A DNA stretch of 64,000 nt from Mesorhizobium sp. B2-7-1 (lineage in GTDB: Bacteria > Pseudomonadota > Alphaproteobacteria > Rhizobiales > Rhizobiaceae), in the NCBI RefSeq assembly GCF_006440735.1, contig NZ_VFUA01000001.1, forward strand, positions 1-64,000, in the 5' to 3' direction. Shown piece by piece: positions 1 to 9,757 of this stretch (position 1 is the stretch's first letter; each line of letters begins with the position of its first letter). The position numbers and the translations under genes were made by a program. Below the pieces are notes generated by a model. It did not search any database, was not told the origin of the DNA, and saw nothing but the letters and a program-made list of their open reading frames with translations.

Positions 1-516
1 TTGATGCCCATCTGGATGCCGTGTCTATTCATGGTTCGTCGCCAGCCAATTGATGTAAGGGGTCGAATGATGTCTGGGGAGCAGCCATAAAGCGGCGGCC
101 AAGCCCGCGCAACCGCGCCGGGCCCGCCAAAAGCCGGTCTTCCGCTGGGCCAATCCAACGGCATGCGCGCCCAATAAAGCATCGCTATTGCCGAAGCGGA
201 TTTTGCTGCCTGGCCATGGATTCGCGACGACGCAACTTGACTGATTTGTTTGCATGGCCTGCCGGTTTCATGGCGCTCTTGTGCGCAGTTCAGGCATTTG
301 CGGCAATTGCTTTTCAAACCTCCCGGGATTCGGTCATTTCCCTTGACCTCACAGGAATAATCGCCTTCGATGCGTTTCGTGAATGGGAGGCAGCGCATCG
401 GCAACCGATGCGGGTCCGGGAGTGGGCCTTGAAGTGGGAGCTGCATTCACAAACGAAAAAAGATCAAGTGTCGCCTGGCAGCAGGGGCGCCTGTAACAGA
501 AAAGGGTCTGTGGGTC
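1..516. other. Intergenic region upstream of aapJ, no supported gene
   Basis: No convincing coding region was found. The short open frames here either run out of frame into aapJ or show no recognisable protein. The stretch probably holds the aap promoter. A TTGACC hexamer at 343-348 could be a -35 element, but no good -10 follows at the right distance. aapJ has a modest ribosome-binding site (AAAAGGG) about 12 bases before its ATG. Confidence 0.4.
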
Positions 517-1545
517 ATGAAACACATTGCAATCGGCATCCTTGGCGCCGCCGCGCTCGGGTTCATGGCGTCCGCCGCTTCGGCCGGCACGCTCGACACC
601 GTGAAGCAGAAGGGCTTCATCCAGTGCGGCGTCTCGACCGGCCTCGCCGGCTTCTCGGCGCCGGACGACAAGGGTGACTGGAAAGGCATCGACGCGGACT
701 TCTGTCGCGCCGTTGCGGCCGCTGTCTTCGGTGACGCATCCAAGGTCAAGTTCACGCCGCTCAGCGCCAAGGAGCGCTTCACCGCGCTGCAGTCGGGCGA
801 GATCGACATCCTGTCGCGCAACACCACCTGGACCAGCAACCGCGACAGCGCGCTCGGCCTCGATTTCGTCGGCGTCACCTACTATGACGGCCAGGGCTTC
901 ATGATCAACGCCAAGAAGCTGCCGGGGGTGAACTCCGCGCTGCAGCTTTCGGGCGCCGCCGTCTGCGTGCAGAGCGGCACCACGACCGAGCTCAACCTCG
1001 CCGATTACTTCAAGAAGAACAAGATGGAGTACAACCCCGTCGTGTTCGAGAAGCTGGAAGAGGTCAACGCCGCCTATGACGCGGGCCGCTGCGACGCTTA
1101 CACCACCGACCAGTCCGGCCTTTACGGCATCCGTCTGACGCTCTCTTCGCCGGCCGACCACGTCGTGCTGCCCGAGATCATCTCCAAGGAGCCGCTCGGC
1201 CCGGCCGTGCGCCAGGGCGACGACCAGTGGGCGCATATCGCGCGCTGGACCTATTTCGCGCTGCTCAACGCCGAGGAAGCCGGCATCACGCAGGCCAATG
1301 TCGACGAGATGAAGACGTCGACCGATCCCAACATCCAGCGTATTCTCGGCACTGAGCCCGACGGCAAGTACGGCGCCGATCTCGGCCTTTCCAACGACTG
1401 GGTTGTCAACATCGTCAAGGCTGTCGGCAACTACGGCGAAATGTTCGAACGCAATGTCGGCTCGGGCAGCCCGCTCAAGATCGCGCGCGGCATCAACGCG
1501 CTGTGGACCAAGGGCGGCCTGCAATACGGCCCGCCGATCCGCTGA
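517..1545 (+). CDS. aapJ: General L-amino-acid ABC transporter, periplasmic binding protein
   Basis: A 342-residue extracytoplasmic solute-binding protein of family 3 that captures L-amino acids in the periplasm for the AapQMP membrane complex. A signal peptide covers about residues 1-23 (hydrophobic core, then AASAG). The mature part starts with TLDTVKQKGFIQCGV and carries typical binding-protein text such as GIDADFCRAVAAAVFG. Length equals that of known AapJ proteins. It is the first gene of aapJQMP. A GC hairpin at 1561-1581 followed by a T-rich run separates it from aapQ, a common way to make more binding protein than permease. Identification is strong because all four aap genes follow in the canonical order. 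Confidence 0.95.
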   Translation: MKHIAIGILGAAALGFMASAASAGTLDTVKQKGFIQCGVSTGLAGFSAPDDKGDWKGIDADFCRAVAAAVFGDASKVKFTPLSAKERFTALQSGEIDILSRNTTWTSNRDSALGLDFVGVTYYDGQGFMINAKKLPGVNSALQLSGAAVCVQSGTTTELNLADYFKKNKMEYNPVVFEKLEEVNAAYDAGRCDAYTTDQSGLYGIRLTLSSPADHVVLPEIISKEPLGPAVRQGDDQWAHIARWTYFALLNAEEAGITQANVDEMKTSTDPNIQRILGTEPDGKYGADLGLSNDWVVNIVKAVGNYGEMFERNVGSGSPLKIARGINALWTKGGLQYGPPIR

Positions 1546-1560
1546 TTGAAACGTGATCCG

Positions 1561-1591
1561 GGAGGCAGGTCGTCTGCCTCCTGGTTTCTCT
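1561..1591 (+). terminator. Intercistronic hairpin between aapJ and aapQ
   Basis: GGAGGCAG (1561-1568) pairs perfectly with CTGCCTCC (1574-1581) around a 5-base loop and is followed by the T-rich stretch TGGTTTCTCTTTT. It looks like a partial terminator or an mRNA-stabilising hairpin placed after the binding-protein gene. Seen directly; the expression effect is inferred. Confidence 0.6.
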
Positions 1592-1607
1592 TTTCAGGGG
1601 ACGGTCC

Positions 1608-2795
1608 ATGGCTTCGCAAGAAATCCTTCGCGAGGAGCCGAGTCGCGGCTCCTTCATCAATGACCCGAGAATACGCAGCCTGTTCTTTCAGACGCTGGTC
1701 ATCATCCTGGTGTTCGGCTCGATCTGGTGGATCGTCGACAACGTCATCGACAATCTACGGCGCCTGCACATCGCCTCGGGCTTCGGCTTCCTCAAGAGCA
1801 GGGCCGGCTTCGACATCTCCGACACGCCGATCGCCTACACGTCGGACTCGACCTATTTCCGGGCGCTCGTCGTCGGCCTGCTCAACACGATCATCGTCGC
1901 GGTCGCCGGCATCGTCCTTGCCACCGTCGTCGGCTTCGCGGTCGGCATCGGCCGCTTGTCGCAAAACTGGCTGATCCGCAAGATCTGCACGGTCTATGTC
2001 GAGATATTCCGCAACATCCCGCCGCTGCTGGTCATTTTCTTCTGGTACTCCGGGGTGCTGGCCGTGCTTCCGGCGCCGCGCGAGAGCATCCATCTGCCTT
2101 TCGGTTCCTTCCTCAACCAGCGTGGTTTCTATTTGCCGCGCGCTATCTGGGGGGACGGTTCCTGGCTGATCGGCGTCGCATTGCTGCTCGCCATCGCAAT
2201 GGCCTGGTTCGTCGCCCACAGGGCGCGACAGCGGCAGAGGGCGACCGGCCAGCAATTCCCGGTCTTCTGGACGTCGGTCGCTCTCATCGTGGGACTGCCG
2301 GTGCTCGCTTTCCTGCTCAGCGGCATGCCGCTTACCTTCGATTTCCCGAAACAGTCGACCTTCAACCTGACCGGCGGTTTCTGGATCAAGCCGGAGTTCC
2401 TGTCGCTGCTCCTGGCGCTTTCCTTCTACACCGCCGCGTTCATCGCCGAGATCGTGCGCGCCGGCATCAGGGGCGTAAGCAAGGGCCAGAGTGAAGCAGC
2501 CGGCGCGCTCGGCCTGCGCTCAGGCCCGATCCTGCGCCTGGTGGTTGTCCCGCAGGCGATGCGCATCGTCATCCCGCCGCTGACCAGCCAGTATCTCAAT
2601 CTGACCAAGAACTCCTCGCTGGCGATCGCCATCGGCTATCCCGATCTGACGGCCACGGCCGGCACGGTGCTGAACCAGACCGGACAGGCGGTGGAAGGCG
2701 TGTTCATCATGATGATCGCCTATCTGGTGCTGAGCCTGGTGACATCCTTTGTCATGAACATCGTCAACGCCAGAATGGCGCTGGTGGAGAGGTAA
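1608..2795 (+). CDS. aapQ: General L-amino-acid ABC transporter, permease
   Basis: A 395-residue inner-membrane permease of the HisM/GlnP class. It has an N-terminal membrane segment near residues 20-45, a central hydrophobic segment, and the C-terminal transport domain. The EAA loop that docks with the ATPase is visible as [22 protein letters not shown] near residues 300-320. It is longer than simple polar amino-acid permeases (about 220-250 aa) because of the Aap-type insertion, as in known AapQ. The ATG at 1608 follows GGGGACGG. It ends 4 bases before aapM and forms the membrane channel with it. Confidence 0.95.
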   Translation: MASQEILREEPSRGSFINDPRIRSLFFQTLVIILVFGSIWWIVDNVIDNLRRLHIASGFGFLKSRAGFDISDTPIAYTSDSTYFRALVVGLLNTIIVAVAGIVLATVVGFAVGIGRLSQNWLIRKICTVYVEIFRNIPPLLVIFFWYSGVLAVLPAPRESIHLPFGSFLNQRGFYLPRAIWGDGSWLIGVALLLAIAMAWFVAHRARQRQRATGQQFPVFWTSVALIVGLPVLAFLLSGMPLTFDFPKQSTFNLTGGFWIKPEFLSLLLALSFYTAAFIAEIVRAGIRGVSKGQSEAAGALGLRSGPILRLVVVPQAMRIVIPPLTSQYLNLTKNSSLAIAIGYPDLTATAGTVLNQTGQAVEGVFIMMIAYLVLSLVTSFVMNIVNARMALVER

Positions 2796-2799
2796 GGCC

Positions 2800-3957
2800 A
2801 TGCAGGAACACGATATGTCCTGGGTGCGCACCGAGATGACGCTCGCGCAGCCGGCGCCTGCCGGTGAGCGCGGCGCCATCGCCTGGGTGCGCAAGAACCT
2901 GATCGGTTCGGTTGGCGACGCCGTCCTCACCGTCCTCGGTATCGCCATTGTGCTGTGGATCGTGCCGCAGGTCGTCAACTGGGCCTTCATCAACGCGCAG
3001 TGGACCGGGCCGGACCGCTCGGTCTGCGCCACGGCCGCGCAGGGCGGCATCCAGCCCGACGGCTGGACCGGCGCCTGCTGGGCCTTCGTCAACGCCAAGT
3101 TCGGCCAGTTCATGTTCGGCACCTATCCGATCGAGGAGCGCTGGCGGCCGATTCTGGTCGCCATCCTGTTCGTGGTGCTGCTGGTGCCGATGCTGATCCC
3201 GCGCGTGCCGCGCAAGGGGTTGAACGCCATCCTGCTGTTCGTGGCGCTGCCGATCGTCGCCTTCTTCCTGCTGGTCGGCGGTGCCTTCGGCCTGGAGCAT
3301 GTCGAGACCGCGCGTTGGGGCGGACTTCTCATCACGCTCAGCCTCTCCTTCGTCGGCATCGCCGTGTCGCTGCCGATGGGCATCGTGCTGGCGCTCGGGC
3401 GCCGTTCGAAGATGCCGATCGTCAAGTGGCTGTGCATCGTCTTCATCGAGATGGTGCGCGGCATTCCGTTGATCACGGTGCTGTTCTTCGCCAGCGTCAT
3501 GCTGCCGTTGTTCCTTCCCGAGGGTGTCACGTTCGACAAGTATCTGCGGGCGCTGATCGGCGTCTCGCTGTTTGCCGCCGCCTATATGGCCGAGGTGATC
3601 CGCGGCGGCCTGCAGGCGATCCCGAAGGGCCAGTATGAGGGCGCCGATTCGCTCGGCCTCGGCTATTGGCAGAAGATGAGCCTGATCGTGCTGCCGCAGG
3701 CGTTGAAGCTGGTCATCCCCGGTATCGTCAACACCTTCATCGGTATGTTTAAGGACACCAGTCTGGTGCTGATCATCTCGATGTTCGACCTGCTCGGCGT
3801 GGTGAAGCAGAATTTCGCTGATCCGAACTGGGCGACGCCGCAGACCCCCAAGTCGGGCCTGATCTTTGCCGCTTTCGTGTTCTGGCTGTTCTGCTTCGGC
3901 ATGTCGCGCTATTCGATGTATACTGAACGCCGGCTCGACACCGGTTACAAACGCTGA
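2800..3957 (+). CDS. aapM: General L-amino-acid ABC transporter, permease
   Basis: A 385-residue inner-membrane permease, partner of AapQ. Hydrophobic segments occur near residues 40-60 and 125-165, followed by the transport domain. The EAA-type loop reads [20 protein letters not shown] near residues 280-300. The long N-terminal half with an extra extracytoplasmic region (two Cys near residues 75 and 90) matches the Aap/Bzt type. It follows aapQ almost directly and precedes the ATPase gene aapP. Confidence 0.95.
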   Translation: MQEHDMSWVRTEMTLAQPAPAGERGAIAWVRKNLIGSVGDAVLTVLGIAIVLWIVPQVVNWAFINAQWTGPDRSVCATAAQGGIQPDGWTGACWAFVNAKFGQFMFGTYPIEERWRPILVAILFVVLLVPMLIPRVPRKGLNAILLFVALPIVAFFLLVGGAFGLEHVETARWGGLLITLSLSFVGIAVSLPMGIVLALGRRSKMPIVKWLCIVFIEMVRGIPLITVLFFASVMLPLFLPEGVTFDKYLRALIGVSLFAAAYMAEVIRGGLQAIPKGQYEGADSLGLGYWQKMSLIVLPQALKLVIPGIVNTFIGMFKDTSLVLIISMFDLLGVVKQNFADPNWATPQTPKSGLIFAAFVFWLFCFGMSRYSMYTERRLDTGYKR

Positions 3958-4012
3958 TGCATGTCGCGTGACGGTGCGCATCTAGTCAAAAGATAAAAAG
4001 GGGAAATTGGTC

Positions 4013-4816
4013 ATGTCATCAGAAAACGCCGTCAGCGCGGAAGACCTCAAGGTCAATGCCGGAAAGATGCATGTCTCGACCACCGATGTCGCCATCGACA
4101 TCGTCGGCATGCACAAATGGTATGGCGAGTTTCACGTGCTGAAGGACATCAACCTCAAGGTGATGCGCGGCGAGCGCATCGTCATTTGCGGTCCGTCCGG
4201 CTCCGGCAAGTCGACCATGATCCGCTGCATCAACCGGCTGGAGGAACACCAGAAGGGCAAGATCATCGTCGACGGAAAGGAGCTCACCAACGATCTGAAG
4301 AAGATCGACGAGGTGCGCCGCGAGGTCGGCATGGTGTTCCAGCACTTCAACCTGTTCCCGCATATGACCATCTTGGAGAACTGCACGCTGGCGCCGATCT
4401 GGGTGCGCAAGATGCCGAAGAAGCAGGCGGAAGAGATCGCCATGCATTTCCTCAAGCGCGTCAAGATCCCGGAACAGGCCAACAAATATCCTGGACAGCT
4501 CTCCGGCGGCCAGCAGCAGCGCGTGGCGATCGCCCGCTCGCTCTGCATGAACCCGCGCATCATGCTGTTCGACGAGCCGACCTCGGCGCTCGATCCGGAG
4601 ATGATCAAGGAGGTACTGGAGACGATGGTGGGGCTGGCGGAAGAGGGCATGACTATGCTGTGCGTCACCCACGAGATGGGCTTTGCCCGCAAGGTCGCCA
4701 ACCGCGTGATCTTCATGGATCAGGGCCAGATCGTCGAGCAGAACACGCCGGCCGAGTTCTTCGACCATCCGCGCCATGAGCGCACGAAGCTGTTCCTCAG
4801 CCAGATCCTGCACTGA
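4013..4816 (+). CDS. aapP: General L-amino-acid ABC transporter, ATP-binding protein
   Basis: A 267-residue cytoplasmic ATPase that powers AapJQM. Walker A is GPSGSGKST near residue 62, the Q-loop follows in [14 protein letters not shown], the ABC signature is LSGGQQQR, Walker B is [12 protein letters not shown], and the switch His is in [10 protein letters not shown] chose the ATG at 4013, preceded at good distance by AAAAGGGGAAA; an in-frame TTG lies at 4007. It closes the aapJQMP operon. The downstream DNA holds a copy of an intergenic repeat rather than a clear terminator. Confidence 0.96.
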   Translation: MSSENAVSAEDLKVNAGKMHVSTTDVAIDIVGMHKWYGEFHVLKDINLKVMRGERIVICGPSGSGKSTMIRCINRLEEHQKGKIIVDGKELTNDLKKIDEVRREVGMVFQHFNLFPHMTILENCTLAPIWVRKMPKKQAEEIAMHFLKRVKIPEQANKYPGQLSGGQQQRVAIARSLCMNPRIMLFDEPTSALDPEMIKEVLETMVGLAEEGMTMLCVTHEMGFARKVANRVIFMDQGQIVEQNTPAEFFDHPRHERTKLFLSQILH

Positions 4817-4830
4817 GGCGGCGCGCCTCC

Positions 4831-4993
4831 GCTTCGTCATGTATGGGCGGAGCAAGGAGCGAAGCGACGCGGCGCAGACCCTGGAATCCATGCCGTGACA
4901 TCGAGGCGTTGCCGCGGTTCAGAATTCCACACCGTTGCGCTTGCGGCAGGGGTGGGGGCGTGGGTCCTCGGCTGAAGCCGAGGATGACGAAGT
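4831..4993. repeat. Intergenic palindromic repeat, type A copy 1
   Basis: Imperfect inverted repeat starting near CTTCGTCATG and ending near GAGGATGACGAAG. It holds the core AAGGAGCGAAGCGACGCGG followed by CAGACCCTGGAATCCATGC. The same core and the same outer GTCAT/ATGAC ends recur at 12433-12608, 39586-39770 and 50022-50236. It lies between aapP and the next gene and encodes nothing. Confidence 0.7.
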
Positions 4994-5053
4994 CACGAAC
5001 GGCTTCAGCCAATCTCGAAAGCTGCGGCAAATGCGGCCGACTTATCGCGCCTG

Positions 5054-5722
5054 ATGCGAAAATTCCTGCGATATCTGGCAATGCTCGTAGGAGCGGTGCT
5101 GCTCGCCGCCGCGCTCGGCACGCTGGTGCCGCGCCCTCTCTGGCCTGCGACGATGGCCGAAGGCGAGGGGACGCGGCACATATTGGTGCTGAAGAACCCG
5201 ATCCACACCGACATCGCCGTGCCCCTCGACGACGGCGTGCGCCGGCGATTTGCCTTCCTCGCCGATGCCGGCCTGCCGATCGAAGCGCCGGAGGCGCGCT
5301 ATATCGTTTTCGGCTGGGGTGGCCGCGCCTTCTATCTGGAGACGCCGACCTGGTCGCAACTGAAGGCCGCGCCGGTGGTGAAAGCGCTGACGCTCGATGC
5401 CTCTGTGATGCATGTCGATATCGCGGGAGCGATCAAGGAGCCACATCCGGATGTCGCCGATTTCGACATCGACGAGACGCATTTTGCAGCGCTGCTCGAC
5501 TATATCGCGGAGAGCTTCCAGCAGGGGCCCGCCGGGCCTGTGGTCATCGAGGATGCGGGCTATTCAACCTATGACCGTTTCTACGAAGCCAACGGTCATT
5601 TCAACGCGCTGGTCGGCTGCAACACCTGGACGGCGGCTGGGCTGCGCGTTGCCGGCCTTCGCACGGGATGGTGGAACCCGCTGCCGGTTTCGCTGTGGTG
5701 GTCGATGGGGTTGTATGATTAG
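5054..5722 (+). CDS. DUF2459 / TIGR02117 family protein
   Basis: A 222-residue protein beginning with a hydrophobic segment (residues about 6-26) that may be a signal anchor or uncleaved signal. The body contains HILVLKNPIHTDIAVPL near residue 40, FGWGGRAFYLETPTW near residue 85, and the C-terminal VGCNTWTAAGLRVAG segment that I associate with the DUF2459 (TIGR02117) family. The conserved His, Trp and Cys could form an active site, but the biochemical role of the family is not known to me. Monocistronic, downstream of a type A repeat. Confidence 0.75.
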   Translation: MRKFLRYLAMLVGAVLLAAALGTLVPRPLWPATMAEGEGTRHILVLKNPIHTDIAVPLDDGVRRRFAFLADAGLPIEAPEARYIVFGWGGRAFYLETPTWSQLKAAPVVKALTLDASVMHVDIAGAIKEPHPDVADFDIDETHFAALLDYIAESFQQGPAGPVVIEDAGYSTYDRFYEANGHFNALVGCNTWTAAGLRVAGLRTGWWNPLPVSLWWSMGLYD

Positions 5723-5820
5723 CGCTCGTCTAGGCGAGCGCCGAGTTCCGTCACACCCCTCTCTGGCCTGCAGGAAAGAGGGGGGTGCTGTCCCGCCGGC
5801 CTATCCGGCCACCAGACGCG

Positions 5821-7053
5821 CTACCGCCGCACGACCTTCTGCTCCTCCCACCCGTAGAGCCAGTCCAGATCCGCCGCGAGCTTCTCCGCCGGCCGAGCTG
5901 CGAGCACCAGGTTGCGGGCGATCGCCACCGGTCCCCAGGCGTGCCAGGCCAAACGGTTCAGCGCACCGCGTTTCAGCACTCGTTCGACGCGCGGCCGCCT
6001 GAGATTCTCCCAGATGGTCAGGCTCTGCCTGGGATCGCCAGGAAAATCGGCGACCAGATCGGCAAGCATCGCGGCGTCCTCGATCCCCATGGCCGCGCCC
6101 TGCGCGGCGAAGGGTGTCATGGCATGCGCGGCGTCGCCGATCAGCGCGATGCCTTCCGGCATCGTCCAGCGGCGCTGCTCGACCGTGTGGATGGGGAAAG
6201 CCGTCCAGGGGCCGGCGAGCGCCACCAGCCTCGACAATGTTGCCGCCGTGCCGCGCACGGCCCCTGAGAGGATGGCGGGGTCGGCATGGCCGGACCAGTC
6301 TTCGGCGATGCGCTCGCCCTTGGTGAAGGCGGCAAGGTTGAAGGCGCTGCCCTTGCTCACCGGATAGGCGACCATATGGAAGCCGGGATGCAGGAAGGTG
6401 GTGACGCAGTCGGCAGCGCCGATTTGCATAAAGACCTGGCCGGCGGCGCTTTCCGCCGGGATCGTCGCGCGCCAGGCGAGTTCGCCCGAAAAGCGGCTTG
6501 CCGCAAAGCCGGCCGTCCGGGCAAGCTCGGCGCGGACCGAGGACCACACGCCGTCCGCTCCGACCACCAGGCCGCCCGTGACATGCGTCGTTTCGCCCTC
6601 GGTCTCGACAGTCGCGGTTACGCTTTGCGGGTCGGCGGCGATGCCGGTCACCCGCGCCCCGGTAACGAGCTCTACATCTGGCCGGTTTGCCGCCGCAACC
6701 ATCAGCGCCGCCTGCAGGTCGGCGCGGTGCGCCACCAGATAGGGCGCGCCCCAACGGCTTTCACCAGCCTCCCCAAGCGGCACGCGCGCCAGCTCACGCA
6801 GGCTACTTGCGTCCTTCAGCACCACCGCTTCCGGCCGGATCGCGTCGGCCAGCAGGCGATCGAGCACGCCGAGCCGGCGCAGGATACGGGTCGCATTGGG
6901 GGAAAGCTGGAGCCCGGCGCCGGCCGCTTCGAGCTGCTTGGCCTGCTCCAACAGCGTTACCGGGAAGCCACGCGTCGAGAAAGCGATCGCCGCCGTCAGG
7001 CCGGCGATGCCAGCCCCGGCGATAATGATTTGCCGGGACCGTGTTTCAGCCAT
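5821..7053 (-). CDS. FAD-dependent monooxygenase (salicylate hydroxylase-like)
   Basis: A 410-residue class A flavoprotein monooxygenase that would hydroxylate an aromatic or similar substrate using NAD(P)H and oxygen. The dinucleotide-binding GAGIAGLTAAIAF lies near residues 13-25, the DG motif is VVGADGVWSSVR near residue 165, and the GD motif is ALIGDAAHAMTPFAAQG near residue 300. Length fits the salicylate/3-hydroxybenzoate hydroxylase group (about 400 aa), but the substrate cannot be read from sequence. It follows the zf-CHCC gene by 15 bases on the same strand, so the two are probably co-transcribed. Confidence 0.85.
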   Translation of the reverse strand: MAETRSRQIIIAGAGIAGLTAAIAFSTRGFPVTLLEQAKQLEAAGAGLQLSPNATRILRRLGVLDRLLADAIRPEAVVLKDASSLRELARVPLGEAGESRWGAPYLVAHRADLQAALMVAAANRPDVELVTGARVTGIAADPQSVTATVETEGETTHVTGGLVVGADGVWSSVRAELARTAGFAASRFSGELAWRATIPAESAAGQVFMQIGAADCVTTFLHPGFHMVAYPVSKGSAFNLAAFTKGERIAEDWSGHADPAILSGAVRGTAATLSRLVALAGPWTAFPIHTVEQRRWTMPEGIALIGDAAHAMTPFAAQGAAMGIEDAAMLADLVADFPGDPRQSLTIWENLRRPRVERVLKRGALNRLAWHAWGPVAIARNLVLAARPAEKLAADLDWLYGWEEQKVVRR

Positions 7054-7068
7054 GGTTGGGAAAAAGGG

Positions 7069-7314
7069 TCAGGCGGCCTGATCGACATAGAGGCAGCCGG
7101 CCGGCTGCGTTTCCGTCGCCTTCAGCGACGGCGAATAGCGGTAGAGCGTCGAGCAGTAGGGACAGACCTTTTCATTGTCGTCGCCCATATCGAGGAACAC
7201 ATGCGGGTGGTCGAAAGGCGGGTTGGCGCCGGTGCACATGAATTCCTTGACGCCGATCTCGATGACCGGATGGCCCGCGTCGTTCTGGAAATGGGGGATG
7301 CTGCCGCCTGCCAT
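7069..7314 (-). CDS. Zinc-finger (zf-CHCC) domain protein
   Basis: An 81-residue protein starting MAGGSIPHF. It contains the CHCC-type zinc ligands seen in the NDUFS6 / complex I accessory subunit family: Cys in FMCTG, His in PPFDHPHVF, and the CPYCSTLYR pair near residue 55. I placed the start at 7314, where GGAGACG precedes the ATG; the longer frame to 7482 has an atypical N-terminus. The small size and motif match the rhizobial zf-CHCC proteins. It may serve complex I or stand alone as a zinc protein. It precedes the FAD monooxygenase gene. Confidence 0.85.
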   Translation of the reverse strand: MAGGSIPHFQNDAGHPVIEIGVKEFMCTGANPPFDHPHVFLDMGDDNEKVCPYCSTLYRYSPSLKATETQPAGCLYVDQAA

Positions 7315-7471
7315 CGTCGTCTCCAATTGGGTTTGGCCAGTGGTGTGACTAGCCTGCATCTGGAGCATAACAGGCCAGTTTGCAAGATCGATGAAATCAA
7401 ACTGTCGCAAAAGCCTGGCAGAGGATAAGTTGAGCCGGTTAAGCGCATGCGGCTGGGCGCGGAGCGATTCC

Positions 7472-7489
7472 GTGACGATCATGCGTCAC
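7472..7489. promoter_or_regulatory. Inverted repeat upstream of ppk
   Basis: GTGACG (7472-7477) and CGTCAC (7484-7489) form a perfect 6-bp inverted repeat with spacer ATCATG, about 70 bases before the ppk start. It could be an operator for a dimeric regulator. No PhoB-type box (CTGTCAT direct repeat) was seen here. Confidence 0.3.
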
Positions 7490-7561
7490 AAACAAATGTT
7501 AGAGCGTCGCTGAACGGCAATATGCGGCGCTCCCAGAAAGTTGCGGGCAGAGCGGGAAACC

Positions 7562-9757
7562 ATGAACGAACTGAAGCCTGTACTGAGCGAGTTCATCACC
7601 GTCGAGGCGGCCAGCCCGGACGGCGGCAATCCCGACCGTTTCGTCAATCGCGAGTTCTCCTGGCTGCAATTCAACCGCCGCGTGCTGGAGGAATCGCTGA
7701 ACGAGCATCATCCGCTGCTCGAACGCGTCCGCTTCCTGTCGATCTCGGCCGCCAATCTCGATGAATTCTTCATGGTCCGCGTCGCCGGCCTCGCCGGCCA
7801 GGTGCGCGAGGGCATCGCCCTGAAAAGCCCGGACGGCCGCACCCCCGAGCAGCAGCTCGAGCAGCTGCTGCGCGAGGTCGAACGCCTGCAGGAGGACCAG
7901 CAGAAGAGCCTGTCGACGCTGATGACCCTGCTCAACAAGGAGGGCATCGAAAGCATCACCCGCGATGCGCTCACCAAGGAAGAGAGGGCCTGGCTTGAAG
8001 ACCATTTCCAGGAGCAGGTCTTCCCGGTGCTGACGCCGCTGTCGATCGACCCGGCGCATCCGTTCCCGTTCATCCCCAATCTCGGCTTCTCGATCGCGCT
8101 GCAGCTGCGCCATCGCAAGAATGGCGAGGCGATGAGCGCGCTCTTGCGCCTGCCGGTGGCACTCAAGCGTTTCATCCGCTTGCCCGACCGCAAGCACCAT
8201 GTCCGCTTCATCCCGCTGGAGGAAGCAGTCGGCATCTATATCGGCAAGCTCTTCCCCGGCTACGAGGTCAAGGGCTCGGGCACGTTCCGCATCATCCGCG
8301 ACAGCGATATCGAGGTCGAGGAAGAGTCCGAAGACCTGGTGCGCCTGTTCGAGACGGCGCTGAAGCGGCGGCGCCGCGGTTCGGTGATCCGCATCGAATT
8401 CGACACGCTGATGCCTGCCGAATTGCGCGATTTCGTCGCCGGCGAGCTCGGCGTCTCGTCGAGCCGCATCAGCGTGCTCACCGGCCCGCTGGCGCTCAAC
8501 CAGATCTCCGAGATCGTCGCCATTCCGCGCGACGACCTGAAATTCACGCCCTACAATCCGCGCTTCCCCGAGCGCATCCGCGAGCATGGCGGCGATTGCC
8601 TGGCCGCCATCCGCGAGAAGGACATCGTCGTCCACCACCCTTACGAATCCTTCGACGTGGTGGTGCAGTTCCTGCGCCAGGCCGCGGCCGATTCCGAAGT
8701 GGTGGCGATCAAGCAGACGCTCTACCGCACCTCCAACGACAGCCCGATCGTGCGCGCGCTGATCGATGCCGCCGAGGCCGGCAAGTCGGTGACGGCGCTT
8801 GTCGAGCTCAAGGCGCGGTTCGACGAGGAGGCCAACATCCGCTGGGCGCGCGACCTCGAACGCGCCGGCGTCCAGGTCGTGTTCGGCTTCCTGGAGCTCA
8901 AGACCCACGCCAAGATGTCGCTGGTGGTGCGCCGCGAGGACGGCAAGCTGCGCAATTACGTGCATCTCGGCACCGGCAATTACCATCCGGTCACCGCGCG
9001 CATCTACACCGACCTGTCCTTCTTCACCACCGATCCGACCATCGCGCGCGATGTCGCGCAGGTCTTCAACTTCATCACCGGCTATGCCGAGCCGGCCGAG
9101 GAAATGCGCCTTGCGGTGTCGCCCTTCACGCTGCGCAATCGCATCCTGAAGCATATCTCGGAGGAGATCGTCCATGCCCGCGAGGGCCGGCCGGCCCGCA
9201 TCTGGATGAAGATGAACGCGCTGGTCGATCCGACCATCATCGACGCGCTTTATGACGCCAGCCGCGCCGGCGTCGAGATCGACCTCGTCGTGCGCGGCAT
9301 CTGCTGCCTCAGGCCGCAGGTGCCGGGCCTCTCCGAGAACATAAGGGTGAAATCGATCGTCGGCCGTTTCCTCGAGCACAGCCGCATCTTCTGCTTCGGC
9401 AACGGCCACGGCCTGCCGTCGGACGAGGCGGTCGTCTACATCTCGTCGGCCGACATGATGCCGCGCAATCTCGACCGCCGCGTCGAGACCCTGGTGCCCA
9501 TCACCAATCCAACTGTGCATGAACAGGTGCTTGGCCAGATCATGCTGGGCAACATCATGGACAACCAGCAAAGTTTCGACGTATTGGCTGACGGGACCTC
9601 CCGGCGCGTTGTGCTGGAGGAGGGCGAAGAGCCGTTCAACGCGCAGGAATATTTCATGACCAATCCGAGCCTCTCCGGACGGGGTGACGCGCTGAAGTCG
9701 CATGCGCCCAAGCGCATCGCCCAGTTCAAGCGCCGCAAGAAGAACGGCGCCGCGTGA
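7562..9757 (+). CDS. ppk1: Polyphosphate kinase 1
   Basis: A 731-residue enzyme that reversibly moves the terminal phosphate of ATP onto polyphosphate. The N-terminal domain opens with [20 protein letters not shown]. The phospholipase-D-like catalytic half carries the autophosphorylated His in [12 protein letters not shown] and the second active-site His in [11 protein letters not shown]. Full family length. I prefer the ATG at 7562 (MNELKPV) over an in-frame TTG at 7541. Its stop overlaps the GTG of the exopolyphosphatase gene, so synthesis and breakdown of polyphosphate are translationally coupled, as in many alphaproteobacteria. Confidence 0.96.
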   Translation: MNELKPVLSEFITVEAASPDGGNPDRFVNREFSWLQFNRRVLEESLNEHHPLLERVRFLSISAANLDEFFMVRVAGLAGQVREGIALKSPDGRTPEQQLEQLLREVERLQEDQQKSLSTLMTLLNKEGIESITRDALTKEERAWLEDHFQEQVFPVLTPLSIDPAHPFPFIPNLGFSIALQLRHRKNGEAMSALLRLPVALKRFIRLPDRKHHVRFIPLEEAVGIYIGKLFPGYEVKGSGTFRIIRDSDIEVEEESEDLVRLFETALKRRRRGSVIRIEFDTLMPAELRDFVAGELGVSSSRISVLTGPLALNQISEIVAIPRDDLKFTPYNPRFPERIREHGGDCLAAIREKDIVVHHPYESFDVVVQFLRQAAADSEVVAIKQTLYRTSNDSPIVRALIDAAEAGKSVTALVELKARFDEEANIRWARDLERAGVQVVFGFLELKTHAKMSLVVRREDGKLRNYVHLGTGNYHPVTARIYTDLSFFTTDPTIARDVAQVFNFITGYAEPAEEMRLAVSPFTLRNRILKHISEEIVHAREGRPARIWMKMNALVDPTIIDALYDASRAGVEIDLVVRGICCLRPQVPGLSENIRVKSIVGRFLEHSRIFCFGNGHGLPSDEAVVYISSADMMPRNLDRRVETLVPITNPTVHEQVLGQIMLGNIMDNQQSFDVLADGTSRRVVLEEGEEPFNAQEYFMTNPSLSGRGDALKSHAPKRIAQFKRRKKNGAA

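Noticed and set aside
25..255. 76-residue open frame on the minus strand near the left edge
   Set aside because: No family similarity, no ribosome-binding site; composition looks like a random frame.
349..1524. 391-residue open frame on the minus strand opposite aapJ
   Set aside because: It mirrors the aapJ codons, has no family similarity and no ribosome-binding site; aapJ is certain.
7315..7561. Pho box before ppk
   Set aside because: Looked for CTGTCAT direct repeats and found none; only a GTGACG/CGTCAC repeat is present.
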